Shown here: piece after piece, positions 56,690 to 64,000 of the stretch | Position numbering within the stretch: position 1 is the first letter of the stretch | Layout of the letters: each line of letters begins with the position of its first letter | Assembly: GCA_963848085.1 (NCBI GenBank) | Contig: CAWKCE010000001.1 | Coordinates: 62,001 to 126,000 of the forward strand | Source: CAWKCE01 sp032127035 | Lineage (GTDB): Bacteria; Actinomycetota; Actinomycetes; JAHEKZ01 | Reading direction: 5' to 3' | DNA length: 64,000 bases | Translations under genes and position numbers: made by a program | The notes under the pieces: model-generated | Database searches by the model: none | Seen by the model: only the letters and a program-made list of their open reading frames with translations | What the model was told of the DNA's origin: nothing

Positions 56690-58246
56690 CTAGCCGTTCA
56701 GCCGCCGGTACCAGCCCTTCAACCGCCCGTACACCGCCGCAAACGCCTGGTACTGCGGCTCGTAGGTCGCCCGGGCCGCCGCTTCCGGTTCGAACACAGT
56801 GTCCAGGGGGACCCGCTCCGCCGCCTCGGGCAGTGTCAGTCGCCCCAGACCCACCAGCGCCAGCAGGGCGACGCCGCGAAGCTGGGCGTGGGCCGGGTTT
56901 CCGATGCGCTCGACCCGACGCCCGGTCACGTCGGAGTGGATCTGGCACCACAGGTCTGACTGCGCACCTCCACCCAGGACGCGAAGCGGGTCGAGCCGCT
57001 GCTTGGCGAACGAGTCCGCCGCCTCGAGGAGCCACCGCAGGTTGTAGGCGACACCTTCCAGCACAGCCCGGACCAGATCCGCCTGGTCGGTGTCGAGCGA
57101 CACATTCAGGAAGGCCGCGCGCAGGTTCCGGTCGTCGACCGGCGACCGCTCCCCTTTCAGCCACGGCGTGAAGACCACCCCGCCGGCACCCGGCGGCGAC
57201 TCGGCCGCCAGAGTGACCAAGTCGTCGTATGACGGGTGCCAGTCCGACCCGTGTCCACCGGGCGTTCGCAGCACGCCGTCCCGGACCCACTGCAGGCAGG
57301 CGCCCGCCGTCTCGTGGTTGTTGATCATCAGGTACTGCCCGGGCCGCACTCCCGGCACGGATGCGATCTGGTGGAACACATCGGTCTTCTTGAACGGCAC
57401 CGCGCACGAGACCCACGACGTCGTGCTGATGGCGACGTGCGCCTGGTAGTCCTCGACCGCCCCGGACCCGACGTAGGCAGCGTGCAGGTCCGGGACCCCA
57501 CCCAGTACCGGGACGCCCTCAGGCAGGCCCAGCTCGGCCGCCGCGTCGGCCGCGATCCCCCCGAGCACGGATCCGCTCGGACGCAGCGGAGGAAGCTTCG
57601 CCGGGTCCCGTCGGGCAAGACGCACCAGCTTCGGCACGTACTCCAGCGGGGCACCCGGCCGGTTGTCAGTCAGCCAGCTCCCCACCGCGGAGGCCGGCGT
57701 CGCGGCAGCGACACCGGTGAACCGCACTCCCAGGAAGTCGACCGGCTCGAGCAGGAGCGCCGCGCGGGCGTGCAGCTCTGGCCGCCCGTAGCGGAGGTAG
57801 AGGGCGTGGCCGGACGGGTCGGCGCCGTTGGGGCTGGGCAGGCCGCCGGTGTGGCGGATCCACGGCGCGACGACGGAGGGCCGGTAACCGGCGGCCGGGC
57901 CGCCGAAGGCGGCGCGGGCCCAGCGGGCGCCCCGGTCGTCCGCCCAGATCAGGCACGGCCCGACGGCGTCTCCCCCCGGGCCGACCGGCACCGTCGACCC
58001 GTACTGGCCGGTGATGGCCACCGCAACGAGCGCGGCCGGGTCTGCCCCGGCGGCCAGCGCGTGGGCCACCCCGGCACGAACGCCCGCCCACCAGGAGTCG
58101 GTGTCCTGCTCCACTCCCCCGTCGTCGGTGAACGTGGTCGTCAGGTCGGCGTGGAAGACGCTCAGCAGCGCCCCAGCCTCGGACACCGAGCCCACCTTCA
58201 GCCCGCTGGTCCCGAGATCGACGGCGAGCACCCAGGACGTGGCCAT
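56690..58246 (-). CDS. FGGY-family carbohydrate kinase
   Basis: A 518-residue sugar kinase of the FGGY family (xylulokinase/gluconokinase type). The N-terminal phosphate loop is WVLAVDLGTSGLKVG; the adenosine motif and C-terminal signature are in LRVLGGGAQSDLWCQIHSDV and GVALLALVGLGRL. It would phosphorylate an unidentified sugar or polyol. It is sandwiched between the PLP lyase-like gene (3 bp upstream) and DUF2207 (1 bp downstream), all on the minus strand, so co-transcription is very likely. No sugar transporter is adjacent. Confidence 0.93.
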   Translation of the reverse strand: MATSWVLAVDLGTSGLKVGSVSEAGALLSVFHADLTTTFTDDGGVEQDTDSWWAGVRAGVAHALAAGADPAALVAVAITGQYGSTVPVGPGGDAVGPCLIWADDRGARWARAAFGGPAAGYRPSVVAPWIRHTGGLPSPNGADPSGHALYLRYGRPELHARAALLLEPVDFLGVRFTGVAAATPASAVGSWLTDNRPGAPLEYVPKLVRLARRDPAKLPPLRPSGSVLGGIAADAAAELGLPEGVPVLGGVPDLHAAYVGSGAVEDYQAHVAISTTSWVSCAVPFKKTDVFHQIASVPGVRPGQYLMINNHETAGACLQWVRDGVLRTPGGHGSDWHPSYDDLVTLAAESPPGAGGVVFTPWLKGERSPVDDRNLRAAFLNVSLDTDQADLVRAVLEGVAYNLRWLLEAADSFAKQRLDPLRVLGGGAQSDLWCQIHSDVTGRRVERIGNPAHAQLRGVALLALVGLGRLTLPEAAERVPLDTVFEPEAAARATYEPQYQAFAAVYGRLKGWYRRLNG

Positions 58247-58249
58247 GGG

Positions 58250-59665
58250 TCAGCCGGCCGGGCTGGGGCCGGGGACCGCAAACATGGCGTCCAGCGCCCC
58301 CGACAGCAGGAATCCCATCTCGGCGTTCCCGGCCGGGGTTCCGGACATTCCGTAGAGCGCGCCGCTGCGCGCTGGCTCCCCGGCGTGCGCCTCGGCATAC
58401 GACACCGCTTCGGCGAGGTCGGCGGCGAACGCCTCGGCGATGCCGGGCGCGGTGTTGGGCCGGGTGACGCAGAAGTGCAGGCCAGCCGGGAGCTGGTTCG
58501 GATTCAGCCGCCACCCCCGTTCGACCATGGCGTCGTTCACCAGGAAGACGTCGACGCCTTCGTCGGCGGCGCCGAACGCGACGTGGAACCACGTCTGGCT
58601 CCCCTGTGACGACAACCGGGGCTGCGCATCGATGGCCTCCCGCAGCTGCCGCGCCGTGTGGTGGATGTCGGAGGCAGCGTCGAGGTAGCCCTGCTCTCCA
58701 GTCGTCACCATCGCCGCCCAGGTGGCAGCGATGACGCCTCCAGACCGGCTGCCACTCATGCCGGGCGAGACGTACAGGCCGCCCGGCCAGTCGGGGAAGG
58801 TGGAGTACTGCCGCCGACGCAGCTCGGCGTCGCGGTAAAGCAGGACCGACGTGCCCTTGAGCGCGTAGCCGAACTTGTGGGTGTCGGCCGAGATCGACGT
58901 CACCCCCGGGACGCGGAAGTCCCAGAGCGGAACCGGCACGCCGAGCCGCTCGATCCAGGGGAGGACGAACCCACCGAGGCAGCCGTCGACGTGGAGTCCG
59001 ATGCCGTGCTGCTGCGCGAGCGCGCCCAGCTCCACGATCGGGTCCACCTGCCCGTAGGGATAGGACCCGGCTGAGCCCACCAGAGCCACCGTGTCGTCGG
59101 TGATGTGGTCGCGCACCCAGCCGACATCCACGACGAAGTCTGACGTCAGGGGGGCACGCACCACCTCCACCCCGAAGTAGTGACCGCCCTTGTCCAACGC
59201 GACATGAGCAGACGACGGGATGATGATGGTGGGCTGCGTGACGCCCCGCTCCCGACCCAGCTCGCGGTAGACGAGCAGCGGGTTCATCAGGCTCTCGGTG
59301 CCCCCCGAGGTGACCACACCCGCAGCGCCCTCGCCGTGCAGCATCGACGCGGTCATCGCGACGATCTCGCCCTCGAACTTGGTGGCGCTGGGGTACATGT
59401 CGCGCTGAAGGACGTTGGCGTGCGCGAACGCCTCGAACACCGTCGCGAGGAAGTGATACTGCTCGTGGTCCCCCAGGTAGAGAGAACCGGACACCCTCCC
59501 GCTGTCGCCGAGCCGGTCCTCCTCCGCGGCCATGGTGCGGACCTCGTCGAGGACCTGCTCGCGGCGCAGGCCCGATGCGGGGATGCTGCGGTGCTCGGCG
59601 AACCGGTCACGGTAGGGGTAGAAGCTCGCCAGCAGCTCCTGGATCTGCTCCGGAGTCAGTGACAC
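58250..59665 (-). CDS. PLP-dependent lyase/decarboxylase, sphingosine-1-phosphate lyase-like
   Basis: A 471-residue group II PLP decarboxylase-fold enzyme. The active lysine is in SISADTHKFGYALKGTSVLLY, closely like the DTHKYGxxxKG motif of sphingosine-1-phosphate lyases; TSGGTESLMNP and HVDGCLGGF are other conserved blocks. The second of two GTG codons (59665) has GGAGG at 6 bases. It would cleave a phosphoethanolamine-type C-C bond or decarboxylate an amino acid; sphingolipid substrates are not known in most actinobacteria, so the natural substrate is open. It is followed by the FGGY kinase gene after 3 bp. Confidence 0.9.
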   Translation of the reverse strand: MSLTPEQIQELLASFYPYRDRFAEHRSIPASGLRREQVLDEVRTMAAEEDRLGDSGRVSGSLYLGDHEQYHFLATVFEAFAHANVLQRDMYPSATKFEGEIVAMTASMLHGEGAAGVVTSGGTESLMNPLLVYRELGRERGVTQPTIIIPSSAHVALDKGGHYFGVEVVRAPLTSDFVVDVGWVRDHITDDTVALVGSAGSYPYGQVDPIVELGALAQQHGIGLHVDGCLGGFVLPWIERLGVPVPLWDFRVPGVTSISADTHKFGYALKGTSVLLYRDAELRRRQYSTFPDWPGGLYVSPGMSGSRSGGVIAATWAAMVTTGEQGYLDAASDIHHTARQLREAIDAQPRLSSQGSQTWFHVAFGAADEGVDVFLVNDAMVERGWRLNPNQLPAGLHFCVTRPNTAPGIAEAFAADLAEAVSYAEAHAGEPARSGALYGMSGTPAGNAEMGFLLSGALDAMFAVPGPSPAG

Positions 59666-59694
59666 CACAGACCTCCCTGTCCCACGACGATTCG

Positions 59695-60177
59695 TCAGTC
59701 GTTCCGTCCGCGATGGGCCAGTGCCCGCTCCGCCTCGCGCTTGGCCTGCTTCTCGGCAAGTGCGTGGCGCTTGTCGTAGCTGCGCTTGCCCTTCGCGAGG
59801 GCAATCTCCACCTTCGCGTACCCGTCCTTGAAGTACAGCGCCAGTGGTACCAACGTGAGGCCCTGCTCCTGGGTCTTGCCGATCAGTCGCTTGATCTCCT
59901 CGCGGCGCAGCAGCAGCTTGCGGACCCGCCGCGGCTCGTGGTTGTTCCACGTGCCCTCGGTGTACTCCGGGATGTGCACGTTGTGCAGCCAGATCTCGCC
60001 GTCCTTGACGTCGGCGAATCCATCGACCAACGACGCCCGCCCGGCACGCAGGGACTTCACCTCGGTCCCCACGAGGACCAGGCCGGCCTCGAACGTCTCC
60101 TCGACGTGGTAGTCGTGCCGCGCCTTCTTGTTCTGGGCGACGAGCTTCCGCCCCTGCTCACGAGCCACGCCGGTCAA
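59695..60177 (-). CDS. smpB: SsrA-binding protein SmpB
   Basis: A 160-residue RNA-binding protein that delivers tmRNA to stalled ribosomes. The beta-barrel blocks are NKKARHDYHVEETFEAGLVL, GTEVKSLRAGRASLVD and the C-terminal basic tail KGKRSYDKRHALAEKQAKRE, whose helix enters the mRNA channel. It overlaps the S41 protease gene by 4 bp. The cognate tmRNA gene lies 5.8 kb downstream on the same strand rather than immediately after smpB. Confidence 0.98.
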   Translation of the reverse strand: MTGVAREQGRKLVAQNKKARHDYHVEETFEAGLVLVGTEVKSLRAGRASLVDGFADVKDGEIWLHNVHIPEYTEGTWNNHEPRRVRKLLLRREEIKRLIGKTQEQGLTLVPLALYFKDGYAKVEIALAKGKRSYDKRHALAEKQAKREAERALAHRGRND

Positions 60178-61328
60178 CCACTGCCCTGGGGAAGCGCGGC
60201 CATCAGTCCCAGCAGGACCTCCAGCGCACGCTGCTCGGCGACGGCAGGCGACCCGGCCGGGTCGACCAACACGTCCGGCTCGATCCCACGGCCGTCGATG
60301 CTGCGTCCGGCCGGAGTGAAGTACCGGCCGACGGTCAGCTCGATCGCCGAGCCGTCGGACAGCTGCGTCGGCACCTGGACCGAGCCCTTGCCATACGTCC
60401 GAGAACCCACCACGACGGCCCGGTTGCGGTCCTGCAGCGCGGCAGCCACGACCTCCGCAGCACTGGCCGTGCCGCCGTCCACAAGCACGACAACCGGCGT
60501 GGTGGTGTCGCCACCGGGGATGGCTTCGATCACCTTGTCCGGAGCGTCCCGCTGCTCGTAGGACACCACGGGACCGCCGTCGAGGAACAGTGAGGCCACC
60601 TCGACCGCTTCGTCCAGCAGGCCTCCGGGGTTGCTGCGCAGGTCCAGGACCACGCCTCCTGCGTAGTCCTCCTCGTTGTCCGCCAGCGCCTGCCGCACCT
60701 CACGCCCCACCCCGCGGGTGAAGGCGCGGACCTCGATCCGCGTCACCCCACCGGCAAGGCGCTCGACCACCACGTCGTCCATCGACAGCTCGGTTCGCGT
60801 CAGAGACAGCGTCACCGGGGTGCCCGCCCGCACGACGGTCACCTCCACGAGGGAACCGTCGGGGCCGCGGAGCAGGTCGACGACCTCGCCCACGCTGCGG
60901 CCGGTCGTCGGCTGGCCATCGACGGCGGTGATCACGTCGTCGGGCTGCATTCCCGCGGCCTCGGCCGGCGACGCCGGCTGCACGCTGGAGACCGCCACAC
61001 CCTCGCCGTGGACCTCCCGGACCCACAGCCCGATCCCGGAGTAGCGGCCCTCGAGCGCCTGCGCGAACGAGTCGAAGTCACTGGGCGTGTAGTAGGCCGA
61101 CCAGCGGTCGCCGAGAGCTTTCAGCATTCCCTCGACCGCAGCCCGTTCCAGCTGGTCGCGGTCGACCGGTCGGGCCGCTGTTGCCTGGATTCGATCGGCC
61201 GCTTCGTCGATCACTCCCGGGTTGGACTGGCTGCCGACCACGCCGGTCACCACGCCCCCCACGAAGAGGCCGGCGCCGGCCAGAACCCACGCGGCGACGC
61301 GCTGGGCCCGCCGGGAGATCAGGGACAT
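60174..61328 (-). CDS. S41-family C-terminal processing protease
   Basis: A 384-residue membrane-anchored serine protease (CtpA type). A signal anchor, VAAWVLAGAGLFVGGVVTGVVG, precedes the N-terminal domain; the PDZ domain is VREVHGEGVAVSSVQPASPA to VRAGTPVTLSL; the catalytic serine is in DGGTASAAEVVAAALQDRN with the lysine in VGSRTYGKGSVQ. ATG at 61328 is chosen over the longer 61535 start. It cleaves C-terminal regions of envelope proteins. It follows the M23 gene by 46 bp and overlaps smpB by 4 bp, as in many actinobacteria. Confidence 0.96.
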   Translation of the reverse strand: MSLISRRAQRVAAWVLAGAGLFVGGVVTGVVGSQSNPGVIDEAADRIQATAARPVDRDQLERAAVEGMLKALGDRWSAYYTPSDFDSFAQALEGRYSGIGLWVREVHGEGVAVSSVQPASPAEAAGMQPDDVITAVDGQPTTGRSVGEVVDLLRGPDGSLVEVTVVRAGTPVTLSLTRTELSMDDVVVERLAGGVTRIEVRAFTRGVGREVRQALADNEEDYAGGVVLDLRSNPGGLLDEAVEVASLFLDGGPVVSYEQRDAPDKVIEAIPGGDTTTPVVVLVDGGTASAAEVVAAALQDRNRAVVVGSRTYGKGSVQVPTQLSDGSAIELTVGRYFTPAGRSIDGRGIEPDVLVDPAGSPAVAEQRALEVLLGLMAALPQGSG

Positions 61329-61374
61329 ACCGGCCAGTCTACGGGCGGGCACCACCGCGCCGGCCGCCGCCGGA

Positions 61375-62625
61375 TCACGGGCAGAACGACGACTGCGGGG
61401 TCTTGCTCCCGCCGAACCAGCCCATGGGGTCGTACGGGACTCCGTCGATGTGGACCTCGAAGTGCAGGTGCGGGCCGGTGGAGTAGCCCGTGGTGCCCAC
61501 GTACCCGATGACATCTCCGGCGTTGACGGTGTCACCGGGGCTGACGTTGAACGCCGACTGGTGCGCGTAGAAGGTGCTCAGTCCCTTGCCGTGGTCGATC
61601 AAGGTGTTGTTCCCGTAGGCGCCCGACAGCTCGGACTTCGTCCAGATGACCACGCCACGCCGGGCGGCAACGATCGGTGCTCCGGAGGGGGCACTGATGT
61701 CGATGCCGGTGTGGCAGCTCCGGTACCCGTAGACCGGGTGCACTCGCCAGCCGACGCCTTGGACCATGGACCCGTTCGCCGGCCAGATCAGCTCTCCCCT
61801 GGGGATTCCGCCACCGCCGGACGAGGACGTGGCCTGCTGGATCTGCTGGGCCAGCGACTTCTGGGCCGCCTCGAGCCGCCGCAGCCGGGCCAGTTCGGCC
61901 TTCTTCTCCTGGCGCGCGACCTGGAGCGCAGCCGACCGCTGGTCGACGAGCGCCTGAATATGCTGCTCCGCCTGCTTCGCCTCCGCGGTCAGCTCCTTCA
62001 GCCGCTGGAAGGTATCGATGACCTCGGCCTCCGCGACTCGGATGCCGTCCTGGGTCACCTCCATCTGCTGCTCGCGCGCTTTGAGGACGGCACGGTCGGC
62101 GGTGAGCTCGTCGACCACGTCGCTCTGCCCGGCGAGCACCTGCTGGGCGGTCAGCATCTTCTGCAGGAAGTCGCTCGCGTCGTCGGCGGACAGCACCACC
62201 TGGAGCTCGGTCAGGCCGTGTGACTGGTACTGGTAGCGGACGATCTGCCCCATCGCGTCCTCCGTGACGCGGATGCGGGCGCGGGCGGCGTCGATCTCGC
62301 CCTGGACGATGGCCTGCTCGGCGCGCAGCGCTCGAATCCGGGCGCGGATGATCTCCAGCTGGTCGTGGGCACTGGACTTCCGGGCCTGGACGTCAACGAG
62401 CGCGGCACGTGCTGCGGGGAGCTGACTGCGGCTCTCCTCGAGCGCGGCCGCGGCCCGGCGCAGCTGACGCGAGGAGGCCTCGAGATCCTGTTGGGTGGAC
62501 TCGAGCTGATTGTCAACTTTGTTCTTTTTGTCCCAAAGATCCTGACCAGCGTGAGCAGGCACGAGTGTGCCGCCGAGCAGCGCGACAGCGCTGACGGTCG
62601 CCACCAACACAGTGCGCGCTCTCAC
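61375..62625 (-). CDS. Secreted coiled-coil M23 peptidoglycan endopeptidase
   Basis: A 416-residue exported murein hydrolase. After the signal peptide (VLVATVSAVALLGGTLVPAHA) comes a long coiled coil, residues about 30-260, then the LytM/M23 domain with zinc ligands in YGYRSCHTGIDISAPSG and GPHLHFEVHIDG. The architecture is that of EnvC/RipC-type hydrolases activated by FtsEX, and ftsX is directly upstream (31 bp), so it is probably controlled by FtsEX during cell division. A single Cys in the HCHTG region and one at the C-terminus (FCP) could pair. Confidence 0.95.
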   Translation of the reverse strand: MRARTVLVATVSAVALLGGTLVPAHAGQDLWDKKNKVDNQLESTQQDLEASSRQLRRAAAALEESRSQLPAARAALVDVQARKSSAHDQLEIIRARIRALRAEQAIVQGEIDAARARIRVTEDAMGQIVRYQYQSHGLTELQVVLSADDASDFLQKMLTAQQVLAGQSDVVDELTADRAVLKAREQQMEVTQDGIRVAEAEVIDTFQRLKELTAEAKQAEQHIQALVDQRSAALQVARQEKKAELARLRRLEAAQKSLAQQIQQATSSSGGGGIPRGELIWPANGSMVQGVGWRVHPVYGYRSCHTGIDISAPSGAPIVAARRGVVIWTKSELSGAYGNNTLIDHGKGLSTFYAHQSAFNVSPGDTVNAGDVIGYVGTTGYSTGPHLHFEVHIDGVPYDPMGWFGGSKTPQSSFCP

Positions 62626-62656
62626 GACGGGACGGACCTCCTTCTGGTTCCTCGGC

Positions 62657-63562
62657 CTATACGCGAAGGTACTTCAGCAAGGTCAGGTAGGAGATCACGA
62701 TCGACACAACGACCCCCACCGACACCAGTGCGCCGGCGGTCACCAGCGTCTCGGACCAGGTCACGTACTCGAAGAACCTGACCTTCTCGGCAAGAACGTC
62801 GATGAACAGCGCCTTGCCGGTCAACAGGTACACGGTGGCCAGCAGGCCACCGACCAGCCCGGCGAAGGCGCCTTCCGCCAGGAACGGCAGCTGGATCGAC
62901 AGGTTCGATGCCCCGACCAGCCGCATGATCGAGGTCTCTCGTCGGCGGCTGAACGCGGCGACCCGGATGACCACCACGATGAGCAGCACCGTGGCCGCCA
63001 GCGCGATCCCAGCGATGACGAGCGACCCCACTCGGAACACGTTCAGGATGGAGAAGATGTCCTCGAACAGCTTGCGCTGGTCGGCCACGCTTTGGACACC
63101 TGGTCTGCCCTCGAAGGCGCTGGCGACGATCACATAGTCCTGCTCGGGGTTGACCAGCTTGACCCGAAACGCCTCAGGCAGCTGGTCGGCGGTGATGTTG
63201 TCGGCCAGGTCGGTGTCTGCGAAGTCCTCGAGGAACAGCTGGTAGGCCTGCTCCTTCGACTCGTAGAAAACGGCCTCGACCTGCGGCAGGTTCTTCAGGT
63301 CGGCCTGGATCTGCTCACGTTGCGCGTCGGTCACCGCTCCCCCGCTGCAGCTAGGCTCGGCGTCTCCGTCGCTGCACAGGAACAACGAGACCTCGACGCG
63401 GTCGTACCAATAGTCCTTGTTCTTGTTGATCGTCTGGCGGATCAGCATGGCGACGCCGAGTAGACCCAGCGCGATGCTCACCACGAGCACTGCCGCCACC
63501 GTCATGGTGAGATTGCGGCGCAGTCCGGTGGCCGCTTCACCCAGGATCAGAGTCGGACGCAT
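62657..63562 (-). CDS. ftsX: Cell division protein FtsX
   Basis: A 301-residue integral membrane protein of the FtsEX ABC complex. The first helix (NLTMTVAAVLVVSIALGLL) is followed by a long extracytoplasmic loop (SLFLCSDGDAEPSCSGGAVT), then the permease-type FtsX domain with three further helices (VGSLVIAGIALAATVLLIVV, FAGLVGGLLATVYLL, LVTAGALVSVGVVVSIVISY). FtsEX uses ATP to activate a periplasmic hydrolase, here most likely the adjacent M23 protein. ftsE lies 51 bp upstream. Confidence 0.98.
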   Translation of the reverse strand: MRPTLILGEAATGLRRNLTMTVAAVLVVSIALGLLGVAMLIRQTINKNKDYWYDRVEVSLFLCSDGDAEPSCSGGAVTDAQREQIQADLKNLPQVEAVFYESKEQAYQLFLEDFADTDLADNITADQLPEAFRVKLVNPEQDYVIVASAFEGRPGVQSVADQRKLFEDIFSILNVFRVGSLVIAGIALAATVLLIVVVIRVAAFSRRRETSIMRLVGASNLSIQLPFLAEGAFAGLVGGLLATVYLLTGKALFIDVLAEKVRFFEYVTWSETLVTAGALVSVGVVVSIVISYLTLLKYLRV

Positions 63563-63613
63563 GGCTGCCTTTGCTTGTCGAGAGGTCGGTGGGTCGGACG
63601 TCGTGCAGTCGGC

Positions 63614-64000
63614 TCAGCGGGCGAACCCGTACACGCCGCGCGCCTGGTCCCGGATCAGGAGCCCGCGCTCGAGCTCGATCACGCGTTTGCGCATCTGGTC
63701 CACGATGTCGGCATCGTGGGTGGCCATGACGACGGTCGTACCGGTGCGGTTGATGCGGTCCAGCAGCTTCATGATCCCGACGCTGGTGTTCGGGTCGAGG
63801 TTGCCGGTGGGCTCGTCGGCGATGAGGATCGCCGGCCGGTTGACGAACGCCCGCGCCACCGCAACTCGCTGCTGCTCGCCACCGGACAGCTCCGACGGGT
63901 AGCGCTCCTCCTTGCCCTGGAGTCCCACCAGCTCGAGGACCTCGGGCACCACCCGGCGGATGACGTGGCTCGGCCGGCCGGTGACCTCGAGGGCGAACGC
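63614..64000 (-). CDS. ftsE: Cell division ATP-binding protein FtsE, 3' part only
   Basis: The C-terminal 128 residues of an ABC ATPase, cut by the right window edge. It shows the signature LSGGEQQRVAVARAFVNRP, Walker B ILIADEPTGNLDPN and the H-loop VVMATHDADIVDQ. The frame continues past 63952 to the window edge, so the listed start is artificial. It partners with FtsX to link cytokinesis to peptidoglycan hydrolysis. Confidence 0.97.
   Translation of the reverse strand, partial: AFALEVTGRPSHVIRRVVPEVLELVGLQGKEERYPSELSGGEQQRVAVARAFVNRPAILIADEPTGNLDPNTSVGIMKLLDRINRTGTTVVMATHDADIVDQMRKRVIELERGLLIRDQARGVYGFAR

Noticed and set aside
55315..57171. 618-codon open frame on the plus strand across DUF2207 and the kinase gene
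   Set aside because: Both genes on the minus strand are well-supported families; the plus frame is His/Gln/Arg-rich noise.
1..64000. tRNA, rRNA or insertion sequences
   Set aside because: No cloverleaf with GGTTCGA-type T-arms other than the tmRNA, no ribosomal RNA blocks and no transposase motifs were found by reading.

Overview
This 64 kb window is high-GC, densely packed DNA of actinobacterial type. Evidence for that is the GC-rich codon use, many GTG starts, 4-bp start/stop overlaps, lipobox and Tat exports, a GTP-type PEP carboxykinase, DUF3039, DUF3152 and DUF2505 proteins, an ftsE-ftsX-M23-S41-smpB run and an actinobacterial tmRNA whose tag reads ANSQRTDFALAA. I cannot name the genus. 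I see no rRNA, tRNA, CRISPR array, insertion sequence or prophage. It reads as ordinary chromosome with several small accessory modules. Both window edges cut genes: a class V aminotransferase at the left and ftsE at the right.

Layout. 1-9.5 kb: aminotransferase (partial), secreted GH18 protein, unknown protein, multicopper oxidase, secreted M1 peptidase, cystathionine gamma-lyase with a divergent Lrp/AsnC regulator. 9.5-15.5 kb: HdeD-like membrane protein, a three-gene polar amino acid ABC transporter, an MFS pump, DUF3039, YqgE and DUF302. 15.5-19.8 kb: thioredoxin sharing a CsoR-type palindrome with DUF302, then an APC permease and arginine deiminase (arcA), and an SRPBCC gene flanked by inverted copies of a small repeat. 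19.8-30 kb: pckG, cytochrome P450, a compact AMMECR1-MEMO-radical SAM operon (AmmeMemoRadiSam, function unknown), DNA-3-methyladenine glycosylase I, acyltransferase, DUF2505 and homoserine dehydrogenase.

30-42 kb: DUF3152 protein, a CoA ligase and a TetR regulator that both carry apparent frameshifts, then a polyamine-type ABC transporter split over two strands, an FAD oxidoreductase of the PYROXD2 type, a Rieske oxygenase and a cyclase-family hydrolase. A shared motif upstream of the TetR gene and between the transporter and oxidoreductase genes suggests one regulated uptake-and-oxidation module for an unknown amine.

42-53 kb: a heliorhodopsin gene, a glyoxalase-like protein, small proteins, a cupin/PLP ammonia-lyase/exporter group, a TetR-cupin pair, GNAT, fasciclin, an ankyrin protein under a large palindrome, an aminoglycoside-type nucleotidyltransferase and an AlkX-type DNA glycosylase. 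53-64 kb: tmRNA, a mucin-like lipoprotein, DUF2207 protein, FGGY kinase, a sphingosine-1-phosphate-lyase-like enzyme, smpB, S41 protease, M23 hydrolase, ftsX and ftsE.

A window-wide pattern is that many genes without a ribosome binding site have a TANNNT box 6-8 bases before the start codon, as expected of leaderless transcripts. The most notable contents are the heliorhodopsin, the AmmeMemoRadiSam operon, the TetR-linked amine module and the palindromic operators.
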